A stretch of DNA of 64,000 nt, taken from positions 91,448,107 to 91,512,106 of the forward strand of contig CM042141.1 of NCBI GenBank assembly GCA_023376005.1, given 5' to 3'. The DNA comes from Doryteuthis pealeii. Its lineage: Eukaryota > Mollusca > Cephalopoda > Myopsida > Loliginidae. This document shows positions 35,020 through 46,103 of the stretch, one piece after another. The position numbers were made by a program, and so were the translations under genes. The notes below the pieces were generated by a model. It was not told where the DNA came from. It made no database searches and saw only the letters and a program-made list of their open reading frames with translations. The number at the start of each line of letters is the position of its first letter. Position 1 is the stretch's first letter.

Positions 35020-35490
35020 TTGGGTGTTGGCTTTTCTTCATCTTCCAACCATTATCATCTTGCAACACCCTCTGGTTAAAAAATCAGACTGTACAAATTT
35101 GTCCAAGATACAAAATGTAAATCCTGAGTATCTGGTGTTGCTTATCTGCAGAATTCTTATTTCTTATGAGTGTTGTCACCTCAGCTAAATAATGGACCAT
35201 TCCGTTTTTATTATAAAGGAAGAAAGGGAAGAAATAGGACATACTACATAGAAAAAATATAAGAAAGAAAGAAAGAAAGACAGTAGGAGACAGTAGGAGA
35301 AAGATAGAGAGAGGGAGTGATAACATTAATCCGTTTCAATCAAATATGAGGAAAAAAGTGAGGGAGGGTTAGATCAAGATTATACTTTTTACATATTAAA
35401 TTATTATGCAATAGCTCTTAAATAAACATATCAAATATTGTAATGATTAGATTATCATACTGTGGTATATTCACAAGTCCTAGTATAGGT
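35020..35490 (+). repeat. Dispersed repeat D, copy 1
   Basis: About 450 bp with CTTGCAACACCCTCTGGTT near the start, GGTGTTGCTTATCTGC, a GAAA/TTTC low-complexity core, and GATCAAGATTATAC near the end. Four copies in this intron pair; no coding. The open frame at 34812-35120 runs into it and is not recognised. Confidence 0.75.
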
Positions 35491-35514
35491 TATTAACGTA
35501 ATTATTTGTATCCG

Positions 35515-35880
35515 TAGAGCATCTGCCTAGGAACCACATGGTTCGGGTTTGATACCGACTGTGTAAACTTGGTAGTGTCAGACCATGCCGTCAAGAACTT
35601 ATGTTCCTGGTAGGGCCTCCTAGAGCGGAGAGGTCTGACACCCATTGGTATTAAGGGCTCTAGTGAAAATCCAAAGGGCATCTCCATTATTGTCAGGAAT
35701 CAATGGCTTTTGGTGTACTTGTCGCTATATCTGTGGAAAATCTGCAGCAAACAAAGGCATTTCCTTCTCCTGGCCAGGATATGCATGCAGGGTTTGAGGA
35801 TTTCCTATTCCCTTGTTACTCCTTCCATGAATTCATTACAGGTGAATTTGTTGGATGGAGCCAGCTCAACTGATCTTAGG
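35515..35880 (+). repeat. tRNA-like repeat with long body
   Basis: The opening TAGAGCATCTGCCTAGGAAC and GGTTCGGGTTTGATACCG looks like tRNA A and B boxes as in SINE T1, but the body differs. A 75-bp part of it (35719-35796) recurs inside an S1 copy at 37386-37455. Confidence 0.45.
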
Positions 35881-36119
35881 TGAATTCTGTCACTGATGTT
35901 GGGGTTGGGTATAAGATAATTCTAAATGGGTTGACAATGTCATTAAAATCAATCATGAAATTAGTGTTTTATTTCCTACATTTGTCAATTTAGCTTAGAT
36001 CAATTTATTTCCTTCCTTTTCTCTTTCTTTTTTATATCTCTTTTAAGCATGAAATATCACAAGCAAACATATAATAGCAAAAGAAAAATGGACGAGAAAA
36101 ATTGGATTAATTTCGTTTA

Positions 36120-36620
36120 TTCAAAAAAATAAACAAAAGCTGGAATTGTTGAGATAATTATTTCTTCGCTCTGTGAAGTGAGGGCAGGTGTGGGGTTGAA
36201 AGTCTTTTTCTTTGTCGGCTGATTTGGGTGGGGTTGGAAGTCTGTTCTGGCTGATGACTTGGTTCTGTGTGATGCGTGGTGTGGTGTGGGTCGGAGGTAT
36301 GGCGGTCCCTTGATCTTGTCCTGGAAGGAGCGATGTTCTGTGTGCCAACTCTATAGTCAACTGTCTTATCGACTTTAAGTCAGCTGTTTTATAGTTATCA
36401 ATTGGCTCGAGATTCGCTTTGAAAGGTTTTGGGGGGAAAATTTATGATTGGTTGAAAAATGTTAAATAGTAGGGGATATTTATAATTATTTATAAAATGT
36501 TTTTCACCCGGAAGCCTGCGTGGAACACTTGTTTTGTTCATTTCGTTTATAGCTACTGCCGGGTCAACATCCGTTTGATGTTACATTCTCAGTAGCTTAG
36601 GTTCTGTTCCAAAGTGTTTT
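36120..36620 (-). repeat. LTR-like sequence, uncertain
   Basis: On the - strand it has CTATAAAACAGC (TATA-like) and a G/C-richer tract. A weakly similar block lies at 44700-44970 (shared GATTGGTTGAAAAATGTTAA / GATTGGCTGAAAAATGTTAA). The 79-codon frame at 36121-36360 is not recognised. It could be an old LTR. Confidence 0.25.
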
Positions 36621-36774
36621 CGTTTTTGTTTTGTTGGTGAGTGGATGTATTGTGTTAGTAAAATTTGTGAATCAAGAGAAATATCTATTTCTGTTATAAC
36701 AAGCATAGATATTGGATTGAATTAGGAGGAGCTCACACAGTAGTTTGACTAATGAGAAGAGAGCCCCTTTGGTT

Positions 36775-36902
36775 TAAATTCCTTCTCCTAGACTAGTTGC
36801 TATAATAAGGTTAAAGAGCTAGTCTGCCCTACTATTTACTCATAGTTGGAGCAAGAACAGTTGAATTCATACCTTTCTCAAGGGTATTAGCACTATGTGA
36901 AA
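36775..36902 (-). mobile_element. T2 SINE fragment, inverted
   Basis: CCTTCTCCTAGACTAG to TTAGCACTATGTG is the reverse complement of the T2 middle. Confidence 0.65.
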
Positions 36903-37170
36903 TGCAAAGAGGCATTTGGTGTAATGGTCATCTTCATAGGAAATGGACTCATCAATCAGAGTTCAAATACTGGACAAGGCAGTTTGCATTTCACATAGCA
37001 CTTTTACCCTTAGTTGAGGCATGCATCCAACTATTCTCCCTTCAGCTATGGCTTAATAGTAAGGCAGGCTGGGCTCTTTAACCTTGGTTAGGCAACCAGT
37101 TTAGGAGAAGGAAAACCATGAATACAAACTCTGCTTAAGGCTTAATGTGTCATATTCTTACTCATGTGAA
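36903..37170 (+). mobile_element. T2 SINE
   Basis: Head GGTGTAATGGTCATC, box B GAGTTCAAATACTGG, body as in the other copies. It abuts an inverted T2 fragment at 36775-36902, head to head. Confidence 0.75.
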
Positions 37171-37249
37171 AGGGTTAGTAAAATATGTTAAATGCAAATA
37201 GCTTTGTCCAGGATTTGAACTTGAGTTGCTGAGTTCATTTCCTATGAAG

Positions 37250-37862
37250 CCCTGTCGGCACCTCTGTAGAGAGGTAAGAACCCCCAATGGGGCCACCTGT
37301 TGGCTGTGGGTGGTGACGTGATGCTTAAGGACGGCATCCTGGTGGATGAGCAGTCCATGACATGCAACACTCCACTTAGACCCTTGTCACTATATCTGTG
37401 GAAAATCTACTGCAAACAAAGGCATTTCCTTCTGGCCAGGATATGCATGCGAGGTTAATTTTTAGCCTAGACGGGGGTCAGAGAGGCCTCCTCCAATCAA
37501 TCGCCTTGTCATGTCAAGCCCTAGCATCTATATGATTGCCCCAACCCTATTGCCCTTATGGCAAGCCCCAACCCATTTCATCATATGGGTGTTAGGTGGT
37601 GGCTGAGGGTCTTCATGTCCTGGGAATGATGTTAAACTCTATCTGATGGTGCGGTTTCAGTTATGGAGGTTTGGGGAATGTGGAGCACCCCTTCATCACC
37701 ATTGTTCCGGAGTGGTAGTACCTGTTAGGGTCCCATCTATGGGTTAAATAGAAAAATGTGTTTATAAAAAAAATTGAGTATCCATTAATTAATTTATTTC
37801 AAAACTTTATCGGCATTAAATGACCCACTGAGGTTGATATGCCGTAAAACAAACCAAACCAT
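37250..37862 (+). mobile_element. S1 retroposon carrying a foreign 75-bp block
   Basis: Full-length S1 copy ending GCCGTAAAACAAACC. Between 37386 and 37455 it contains a block absent from other S1 copies that matches 35719-35796. Confidence 0.7.
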
Positions 37863-38246
37863 TTCCTATGACAATAACTGTTACACAAGTAGCGCCTCCT
37901 ATTAAAGTTATAGAATATACATTAACAGTTGGAAAGAGTGCAAAACCCATTTGATATGTTAGCATTTTGGGTTTGTAGAGAATTAAAAGTTGTCCAACTA
38001 TTAAAGAAATTCTAGGAGTGTCATACTGACTGTACTAAACACTTGGATAAAATTAACTGTTACATAATAAATGAATCCAAATTTGATCCTATATTTCTTG
38101 GGTTAGGTTAAATTTTATTGAGTTCATGATCTTCATTAATATCAGTCAGAATTCTTTTAGTATTTTTAATGCCATTACTAATTTTTGAGAATTACTTTTG
38201 AAATGTATGTGAAGGACATCCTGTAATTTATATCTACTTATATATA

Positions 38247-38249
<3 letters not shown>

Positions 38250-38294
<45 letters not shown>

Positions 38295-38318
38295 GTGTGT
38301 ATATATATATATATATTT
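38250..38318 (+). repeat. GT/AT compound microsatellite
   Basis: GT run then AT run, in GBE1 intron 1. Confidence 0.95.
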
Positions 38319-39449
38319 GGTGCAGAAATTTTTGTCTACATATTTTGTTTTCATTCTTAAAAAAATAAAACTCTACTACATGCTAGTTTAAATAGTTTTT
38401 GCACTATACTATTCTCCTGATGATGGCCTGTGAAGGGGCCGAAAGTACTTGGGAACAAATTAGTTATGGCAGATTTATTAGCCAATTCCAGCTGGATATT
38501 GTATCATCCATTCGGCAACTTGAAAGTATTGAAAAAACAATATGTAGGCAAAAAATGTTTGCACTATTCAAGCAAATATGTCTGAAGAAATGCTACCCAA
38601 TTATACACACACACACACACCACTTCATCACTTCATTTTCCGTCCCTTCTTTTGTGGCTTCTCAAATACTTTGAAAACTTTTTCCACACAACCTTTTTCT
38701 CCTGATGATGACGACTTAAGGTCGAAACTAGTTAAGAACAACTAAAAAATAAATAACAAAGAAATATTCCTGTTTGTCTTATCACTTTTATTCACCTTTT
38801 TATATATAAATGTCTGTGTAGCATATATATAAATCTTCATACTAGATGGTAAATCTCTAAAAACAGTAGACTAGTTTACATACCTAGGTAGTAATATCTC
38901 GTCTACAGAGAGGTCAATGCATGTATAGTTAGGGCATGGGCCACTATAGATAGATTATCCATCATATGGAAATCTGATATCATTGATAAGATGAAGTGAG
39001 AATTCTTCCAAGCCCTAGCTGTGTCAGTGCTACTGTACAGCTACACAACCTGTACCCTAACAATTCAATTAGAGACAAAGCCAGATGTTTTCTTATAGAC
39101 ACTTACACATGGACACACCAGTGTAGGCTGACCTGCATCAGCTCAACTCTGTGTGGATTCTGGATACCCTGTGAAAGACCTGTGAGAAAGTCATGGGAAT
39201 CTGTGCTGACATCCTGACCTGATGATGATACATATATCTCTCAATCTATCTATCTATCTAGACCATGTTTAATTTTTTTTTAATTATTCATATAATGCTC
39301 TACTTGTGTCAACTTTGATTTTGATATTTAAATGATGTTGGTCAAATTTTCTTCTACCTTTTTAATTCAAATTTCAAAGCATCATAATGAATGACTATTT
39401 CACTGATTTCTGGACTTTATTCCAATGGACAAGTCACCACACTTAAAGC

Positions 39450-39840
39450 AATTATAGAGAGGCCCCCTCCGATCAATTAGCTGGTCATGTCAAGCCCTAG
39501 CACCTATATGATTACCCCAACCCTATTGCCCTTATGGTGACCCCCTACCCTTTTTATCATATGGGTGCTAGAAGGCGGTGACTGAGAGTCTTCTATCTGA
39601 TAATGAGGTTTGGGGAATATGAAGCACCCCTTTATCACCATTGCTCCCTGGTCCACTCGGACCTGGAGTGGTAATACCTATTAGGGTGCCATCTATACGT
39701 TAAACAGAAAAATGTGTTTATAAAAAAAAATTTGAAAAATTGAGTATCCATTAAGAATGAATTTATTTCAAAAGTTAGTCGGCATTAAATGACCCACCAA
39801 GGTTGATATGTCGTAAAACAAAACGAATAAACAAACAAAC
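39450..39840 (+). mobile_element. S1 retroposon, 5'-truncated
   Basis: Begins in the middle of S1 (the GAGAGGCCCCCTCC block) and ends in the family tail at about 39830. A second isolated S1 tail lies at 39905-39955. Confidence 0.65.
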
Positions 39841-40071
39841 TAAAAACATGGGTAAATAAGAGGTTGGTTGACACAACGTGAATCTGTAGGATTTCAGTTG
39901 ATAATTATTAAATGACCCACTGAGGTTGATATGCAACAAACCAAACCAAAAGCAGTTAGATATGAGGTGAGGTAAAAACATGTATTGTGACTGAAGCTTT
40001 AATTCTTAAGCATTTTAACAATTAAAGCATTTAACAGTTTAAAAAAAATGAAACCAGTTTTGATACTTTTC

Positions 40072-40570
40072 AGCCCTGTTGGTTGGGGCTTTAGAATATA
40101 CTGACGGCACCTCTGCAGAAGGGTAAGGCACCCACTCCCATGGGATCACCTGCTGGCCGTGAGTGGCAACCAGTAATGCTTAAGGATGGAAACCTGGTGG
40201 CTCAATAGTCCATGACATGCAACACTTCACTTTGGCCCTTACATAGGCTAGACAGGTGGTCAGAGAGACTCCTTTTGATAAATTGGCTGGTCATGTCAAG
40301 CCCTAGCACCTATATGATTGTCCCAACCCTATTGTCCTTATGGCAAGCCCCAAACCTTTTCATCATATATGTACCAGAAGGCAGTGGCTGAGGGTTTTTA
40401 TGTCCTGGGTATGATGTTAAACTCTATCAGATAGTGATCCAATTCTTGAGCTCTGGGGAATTTGGAGTCCCTTCATTACCATTACTCCCAAGTCCACTCT
40501 AACCTGGAGTGTTAATACCTGTTAGAGTCTCATCTATGGGTTAAACAGAAAAAAAATGAGTTTAAAAAAA
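40072..40570 (+). mobile_element. S1 retroposon, diverged copy
   Basis: Starts CCTGTTGGTTGGGGC and runs to the A-rich stretch near 40570, lacking the terminal tail. Followed by a short inverted echo of the S1 start (CTCTGCAGAGGTGCTGTCAG) at 40574-40593. Confidence 0.6.
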
Positions 40571-41184
40571 CAAACTCTGCAGAGGTGCTGTCAGTGTAAT
40601 CTAATGACACTGAAAAGTATCAAGACTAGTTTCATTTTTTTTTTCTTTTAAACTCCTTTTTTGCTGTAGGCAAAACTTGGGTCCTGCAAGAATTTTTGTG
40701 TGCTGAAGGCAAAATTTGTTTTTAGTTGGGTGTTTTAAGCAAAATTTGGGTGTTGCAGGCAAAATGTGTAAGTGCATGCATGTGTGCCTGTGTTTGCATG
40801 TGCATATGAGTTTACACATATATTCATTCTTTTCTGCATATGCAAACATACATTTGTTTGCTGATGACCTTTGTATTGTATATATATATATATGTGTGTG
40901 TATACATAAAACTACAGCAGCTGTCATTAAATATCATCTCAGCCTTTTTGTTATTCAAATTGTTGTCATCATCACTAGTATTATCATCATCTTTAATCTT
41001 TTTTTTAGAATTATCCTTTTTATCATTCTCAGTTTCTCTTCTCCCCTTTTCTTTTCTCTTCTCCCCTTTTCTTTTCTCTCTCTCTGTCATATATATTTGA
41101 ATGCGCATAAGTAAGTAAGCATAAGATATGCCGTAAAACCAAACAAACCAAACCAAGTTGAATCATTGCTATTCTGATAGACAA

Positions 41185-41310
41185 GGAACACCTGAAGAAA
41201 ACTGGAGGGTACAATGGTCGAAATATTTTTATATACCACAATAAAGATGAGGACAACAGTCTGAAAAATCAAAATAATATGTATGAAGCCTCATCTAAGA
41301 CAAATAGCAA
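41185..41310 (+). mobile_element. Penelope-like fragment (one arm)
   Basis: CACCTGAAGAAAACTGG, then ATAAAGATGAGGAC and AACAGTCTGAAAAATC match the right arm of 26690-27096, with a decayed hammerhead-like core. Confidence 0.4.
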
Positions 41311-41315
41311 TAATT

Positions 41316-41545
41316 TAGGTCGGTTGATAGAGCGTCGGACTAGGAACCACAAGGTTCTGGGTTTGATACTGGCCCTCATCAACTCAGCGTATGAGTAGCA
41401 CAAGGGTCTATACGGTAAAGTGAGGAGCCAATGGTAGGTGTGGTACCAGACTCCTTGGTCCATCACTAGTGAAAAGGGGATAGACTCCCTCACTGTTTGG
41501 CTGATACTGACATTAGGCCACCCCGATGACTTTACTTTTACTTAC
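41316..41545 (+). mobile_element. tRNA-derived SINE, family T1
   Basis: Box A region GGTTGATAGAGCGTCGGAC and box B GGTTCTGGGTTTGATAC. The body GGGGATAGACTCCCTC and the TTTACTTTTACTTAC tail are shared with the other T1 copies. Confidence 0.8.
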
Positions 41546-41843
41546 TTAGATTTAAATACTGGTTTGTACAAGTGCACTACCCTCCAGACCTAGCACTGTT
41601 TTTTTTTGTTTTTTTTGTTTTTTTTTTGTTTCTTTTAAAGTGAGAATTTATCTCATTGGAAAGATTTGAGGATGTGGAAGACATTAAAAGAAATGATAGC
41701 AAGATAATTTTCAGATTGGAAGATTGCTGAAATAAGCATATTCAATAACAAGGGGACTATTTAGAAAAAATGAATGTTTCATTTATTGTTCATTTCTCTC
41801 ATGGTAAATACAGCTTTAATACTTTTTAAGCAGATATAAAAAG

Positions 41844-42090
41844 GGCCGGGTTAGCTCAGTCGGTAGAGCATCCGACTATGAATCACAAGGTTCTGGGTTT
41901 GATACTGGCCCTTGCCAACTCAGCATGTGAGTAGCACAGGGGTGTGTATGGTAATGTGAGGAGCTGATGATAGGTGTGGCGCTCCACCTCAGCTACTTGA
42001 TCTAGTGCTAGTTGTGAAAAGGGGATAGACACCCTCGCTGTTTGGCTGATACCGACTTTAGGCTACCCCAATGACCTTTACTTTTTACTT
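41844..42090 (+). mobile_element. tRNA-derived SINE, family T1, best-preserved head
   Basis: GGCCGGGTTAGCTCAGTCGG opens the copy, box B GGTTCTGGGTTTGATAC follows, and the tail is CCTTTACTTTTTACTTA. The head looks like a tRNA gene, but the 3' acceptor strand is replaced by the SINE body, so it is not a tRNA gene. Confidence 0.8.
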
Positions 42091-42119
42091 AAGCATATCT
42101 TGTATATAATCTATTTCTA

Positions 42120-42222
42120 TTAAGGCATCCCATCCTGGTGTAATGGTTAGCAAGCTAGTCTCGCAGTCTCTATTACTACTGAATAGCGAATTCAATCCTC
42201 GCTGGATGCCAAGAACTAGTTC
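42120..42222 (+). mobile_element. tRNA-derived SINE head, family T3
   Basis: GGTGTAATGGTTAGCAAGC (box A region) and CGAATTCAATCCTCGC (box B region). A related copy on the - strand lies at about 19690-19800. Confidence 0.6.
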
Positions 42223-42224
42223 AA

Positions 42225-42660
42225 TATGTAAAGTGTATAATAATCTTAATTTAACTCTCTCTCACTTTTTTTCTTATATTTCTTTCTTTCCTTTTTTTCA
42301 TCTTTTCATTATGTTCAATTGAAACAGATTAGCAGTATCACTTCTGTGCACTCTCTCTATCTCTCTCTCTCTCTTCCTCCCCTCTCTCTCTCTCTCTCTA
42401 TCTTTCCCCTTTCTTTCTTTCTTTCTTATATTTTTTCTGTGTAGCATGTCCCTTTTCTTCCCTTTCTTCCCTTATTATAAAAACGATATGGTCCATTATT
42501 TATCTGAAGTGACGACACTCATACAAAATTAGAATTCAGCGGATAAGCAACACCAGATAATCAGGATTTACATTTTTGCATTTCATCTTGGATGATCTCA
42601 TTTTTAACCAGAGGGTGTTGCAAGATAATAGTCATACAATTAAGGAACACAAGTATTAAT
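42225..42660 (-). repeat. Dispersed repeat D, copy 2
   Basis: Reverse complement of 35020-35490, with an expanded TC run at 42350-42425. Confidence 0.75.
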
Positions 42661-43147
42661 GTATTGTTTAAAGTTTCATTGGAATTTTTCATCTGGTTTT
42701 CGATTTAAATTCCTACAATGATAACTGTTACGCTAAGTGTGACTTGTGTAATTTGGTGAATGTAATTCTAGTTGTCCTTTTCTTTCTTTTTTCTTTTTCT
42801 TTTCTATCTTTTTCTTTCCATATTTTCTTTTCCTTTCCCTTTTCTACTCATTAAATAAAAGTTTAAAATCTGTTTTAGAAAAACATTTTATTATCATAAA
42901 TTCCATTAATGTCTATTAAAAAGAAAAAAGAAAAAAAGTGATATTATTCTGTTTAGCAATAATTGTGTTCCATTTCTTAATGGTAATTTATACAAGAAGT
43001 TCAGGTTGTGATTTTTTTTTTGTGTGTGCGTATAGCTATTAACTCTTTTTTTTTTTTTTTAATCCCCGGATATAAATATCTAGTTAGGATGCTTGTTTCA
43101 GAACAATCCTAGCTGACTATTGCTAATTTCGGTAAAACTCAGTAAAT

Positions 43148-43152
<5 letters not shown>

Positions 43153-43199
<47 letters not shown>
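43153..43199 (+). repeat. AT microsatellite
   Basis: More than 20 uninterrupted AT units. Similar long AT tracts at 43628-43662, 51485-51537, 54710-54740, 54873-54904 and 59728-59781. Confidence 0.95.
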
Positions 43200-43202
<3 letters not shown>

Positions 43203-43499
43203 AATATACCAAGCGTGTTGGTAGATCCTTGCGGAGAGAAAAAACCCGGCAGAGAGTTTGATTGTAAAAATATACTACCAAACATCAACCAGGAAGAAAA
43301 AAATTTTTGAGAAAAAGAAAAGACCAAGATATTCGTACCAACAAAAAAATCTATTGGTATAGTATTGGCCAAAAGAAAAACAATTTATATGTATATATAT
43401 GTATATAAGATATATATATATTCATATAACCGCTAGGAGAAGCTAATTTGTAAAAAGTGCTCGATACCTAAGTAGAGCAAGTAATAAGGATATCTACTG

Positions 43500-43556
43500 A
43501 GTCAGACGAACCTACTATTAGTTTCGCATAAAGCTCTTCAGGGCTAAAATCTGACT
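43500..43556 (-). ncRNA. Mirror copy of the hammerhead ribozyme on the - strand
   Basis: The left arm of the palindrome 43487-43627 is the exact reverse complement of the right arm, so the - strand encodes an identical hammerhead, head to head with the + copy, with one base (43557) between. Confidence 0.8.
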
Positions 43557-43557
43557 C

Positions 43558-43614
43558 AGTCAGATTTTAGCCCTGAAGAGCTTTATGCGAAACTAATAGT
43601 AGGTTCGTCTGACT
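43558..43614 (+). ncRNA. Type I hammerhead ribozyme (self-cleaving RNA)
   Basis: All parts of the hammerhead core are present in order. Stem I 5' strand AGTCAGA (558-564), internal loop TTTT, AGCC (569-572); core CTGAAGA (573-579); stem II GC-TTTAT-GC (580-588); core GAA (589-591); stem III AC-TAATA-GT (592-600); cleavage base A at 601; stem I 3' strand GGTT (602-605), CG, TCTGACT (608-614). The outer stem I pairs seven of seven and the inner stem four of four with one G-U. Known: two-base-pair stem III type I hammerheads are carried by Penelope-like elements and metazoan retrozymes. Predicted cut: after 43601. It is sense to GBE1 intron 1. Confidence 0.85.
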
Positions 43615-43624
43615 CAGTAGATAT

Positions 43625-43659
<35 letters not shown>

Positions 43660-43668
<9 letters not shown>

Positions 43669-43830
43669 TGCTGATAGGTACGCATCCTGCATCCCAGTGT
43701 CTTTCTTTTTCTTCCCTCACCATTTCAAGCTAACTGTAAATACATTTCAATAGTTTCTTAGAAACAAATTATACAGTATAGGTTACAAGGTAGGAGTTAG
43801 ACGGCTTTAGTTGGGACCCATAAATTTATA
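43660..43830 (-). repeat. Dispersed repeat G, copy 3
   Basis: Reverse complement of the right half of 46385-46645, immediately after the hammerhead palindrome and its AT tract. Confidence 0.65.
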
Positions 43831-44642
43831 TATTTGCCAACCCCTCCACATGAGCAGGAGGATGTGAGACAAGGGCAATTTTTAAGTGGAGTTTTAACAG
43901 GTTTGAATTTAGTTTTTCTGACCCATGTAACCCCGGCAGCCCCATGTGGTCAGCTATAAGGTAAGTGCGTTTAAGCACTCTCATTCTGTGAGTTGGAACA
44001 ACGGACTGAATATTAACCCTTGAAGGATTCTGACATGTTCCCAGCTTCTAGACTTTAGAGTTTACTATCTTTATCCTTGAAGGCCGATAGTAACTACCTT
44101 CATTCTACCCAGGACGAAACAGAGGAGCCCTTGATAAGATGCAACCTTTAGACAAGCTTCCCCCCATTGATACTTCCAGTCATAGACTGTGGCAGGATTT
44201 ATTCTTGCAAACCTAACCAAATAACTAAACTAATTACGGCTATACCATACCATACTTTGGTGCTGTTTAACTTGTTGAACTGAACTCAACCAAACTACCT
44301 GGTCGCTTGTACGACCTAAACTATGAACATTCACCATAACATGCCTTTGTAACCCACTTTAATGTGCCTTTTATTATTAAACCTGTTGTATTCATTTATC
44401 GTTGTATTGCTTGTTCCTTGACTTCATGTTCCCACGTATTCTCTCTGCACTTTAATTTTTATAAACCAAGGTTAAAGAGCCTAGTCTGCCCTACTATTTA
44501 ACCATAGCTGGAGGGAGAGTAGTTGGATTCATACCTTTCCCAAGGGTATTAGCGCTATGTGAACTGTTGCTTCATCCAGGATTTGAACTCTGGTTGATAA
44601 GTCCATTTCCTACGACTCTAATCATTCAACCACGCACCTCCA
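43825..44642 (-). mobile_element. T2 SINE interrupted by a 545-bp insert
   Basis: 43825-43920 and 44463-44642 together make one T2 copy on the - strand. The insert between them is described separately. Confidence 0.6.
43921..44464. mobile_element. Insert in a T2 SINE, possible solo LTR
   Basis: Higher GC than its flanks, begins near TGTAACCCCGGCAGCC, and contains a late polyadenylation-like TTATTATTAAACC block. A solo LTR would look like this, but I could not find clean target duplications, and about 17 bases of the host SINE are missing at the junction. Confidence 0.3.
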
Positions 44643-45141
44643 ACTAATATTATGGTTGATGCCAGTAGTGATGTTGTACTAGAATGCAGTGTAGTTCAAG
44701 ATGATGTGGTGGTGTGTCTTTATAAGGCGGGAAGACCGGTCAACTGGGTTTCAGGATGGTGATGGGTAAGGAGGTGATGAATGATGTCTACTGTCTTGAT
44801 GTGGTGAGTGGGGTCTAAGCTTTTCTCTCCTATCTTCTCGGTTGCTGTTTTGCCACTGACCGCTTCTTTGGTCATTGAGGGTCTTCGCTTTATAGCTGCA
44901 GGTGGCTGGAATTTGGTTGAGGTTTATGGCCTTCTTCATTTTGTCACGAAGGTCACTGATTGGCTGAAAAATGTTAATTTTGATTTCATCTTGATAATTC
45001 CTTCAACAATATCATCATTCATGGAGCTTCATGGGCAAAGATGTTTTTTCATTTTACCAAAAGTCAAGGCTTGGGCAACATCTGATGAGTTCTCCTGGAG
45101 GAGGAAATATTAACATTTTGTTTTGTTGGCTAAATCAGAAG

Positions 45142-45373
45142 AGATCTTGGACCGTATGACCTTTAGACACCCCTTCTGCGATTTCAACTCACAAGGACAC
45201 TTTTCTCATTTACACCGTCAAAATCCAGTTGTTTGTTAGGGGTTAGGGGTTAGTTTTATAATTTAAAAACTCTAAAAATCGTCTGTTAACAATTAACTGG
45301 ATTTTGAAGGTGTAAATAGAAAAAGAATCGAGATCACAAAAGGGGTGCCTAAAGGTCATATGGTCCAAGATCT
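45142..45373. mobile_element. Palindromic MITE (ACCTTTAGGCACCCC family), copy 2
   Basis: 232 bp from AGATCTTGGACCGTATGACC to its complement GGTCATATGGTCCAAGATCT. The middle is like copy 1. Confidence 0.75.
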
Positions 45374-45397
45374 TGTTTGCAGTCATGTAACATATGC

Positions 45398-45680
45398 AAC
45401 CACTCTACCACAAGATGTGACACAAGGTCATTTATTAAGGGGCTACTACTGGTTTTGAGTTAAGAGTTTTCCTTCTCTTACTGGTTGCCATAACAAAGCG
45501 AGAGAACCTAGTCTACTCTACTATTTCCCTTAGTTGCAGTTCTTTCAAAGAAAGATAGATTCATGCCTTTTTTTCAAAGGCATTAGCATGAAGTAAAATG
45601 CAAACAGCTTCATCCAGGATTTGAACTCTGTTCACTGTGTCCATTTCCTATGATGATAACCATTACGCTAAGCAAGCAAT
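45398..45680 (-). mobile_element. T2 SINE, full length
   Basis: All T2 blocks are present on the - strand, ending in the tRNA-like head complement (GATGATAACCATTACGC). Confidence 0.7.
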
Positions 45681-45694
45681 ATCAAGACATTAGA

Positions 45695-45934
45695 GGCCGG
45701 TTTAACTCAGTTGGTAGAACCGCTAGGAATTGCAATGTTCTTACTTTGATACCAGTCGCCTGCATGGATTGGATAATCTGATCTGCACAGTAAAGTGGGG
45801 GCTGATGGTAGGTGTGACACTCCACCTCAACAAAAAATCTCCTTGGTCTAGTGCTAGCGAAAAGGGGATAGACTCCCTCACTGTCTGGCTGATACCTACA
45901 GTAGGCCACTCCGCCAACTTTACTTTTTTACTTA
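45695..45934 (+). mobile_element. tRNA-derived SINE, family T1, damaged head
   Basis: Head GGCCGGTTTAACTCAGTTGG with a deletion after box A; body and TTTACTTTTTTACTTAG tail intact. Confidence 0.75.
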
Positions 45935-46103
45935 GAGGTCAAATTCACATGGTCTAAATTGGATTCAACGGTCGAGTTAATTTCTATGCAACAAAATTTG
46001 GATTGTGAGACTTTCTATTTGGCTGTGATAGATGCATATAATGTAGGTTAATTCATAATCCCAAATACAGGGCAGAAAAAAGAAAAAAAAAAGAAAAAAA
46101 AAA

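Larger units (their letters stand above)
43487..43627. repeat. Perfect palindrome, two 70-bp arms with a 1-base loop
   Basis: 43487-43556 and 43558-43627 are exact reverse complements around C43557. Flanked by AT microsatellites (43153-43199 and 43628-43662). Natural inverted repeats with almost no loop are unstable, so it is either very recent or an assembly or library artefact. Confidence 0.9.

Noticed and set aside
34812..35120. 102-codon + strand frame as a gene
   Set aside because: The right part is dispersed repeat D, which has no open frame in its other copies; no start context or splice signals support it.
40601..41256. Several overlapping open frames of 75-132 codons on both strands
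   Set aside because: They read through TC-rich, AT and GT simple repeats and an S1 tail; no codon structure or motif.
41844..41915. A tRNA gene at the start of the T1 SINE
   Set aside because: A and B boxes are present but the 3' acceptor strand does not close the cloverleaf; the sequence runs on into the SINE body shared by other copies.
43139..43372. 77-codon - strand frame beside the hammerhead palindrome as an element protein
   Set aside because: About a third of it is the AT microsatellite, and the rest has no recognisable motif on either strand.
45083..45112. CTGATGA followed by GGAGGAGGAAA as a hammerhead
   Set aside because: Three unpaired bases before stem II and no stem III or cleavage triplet.
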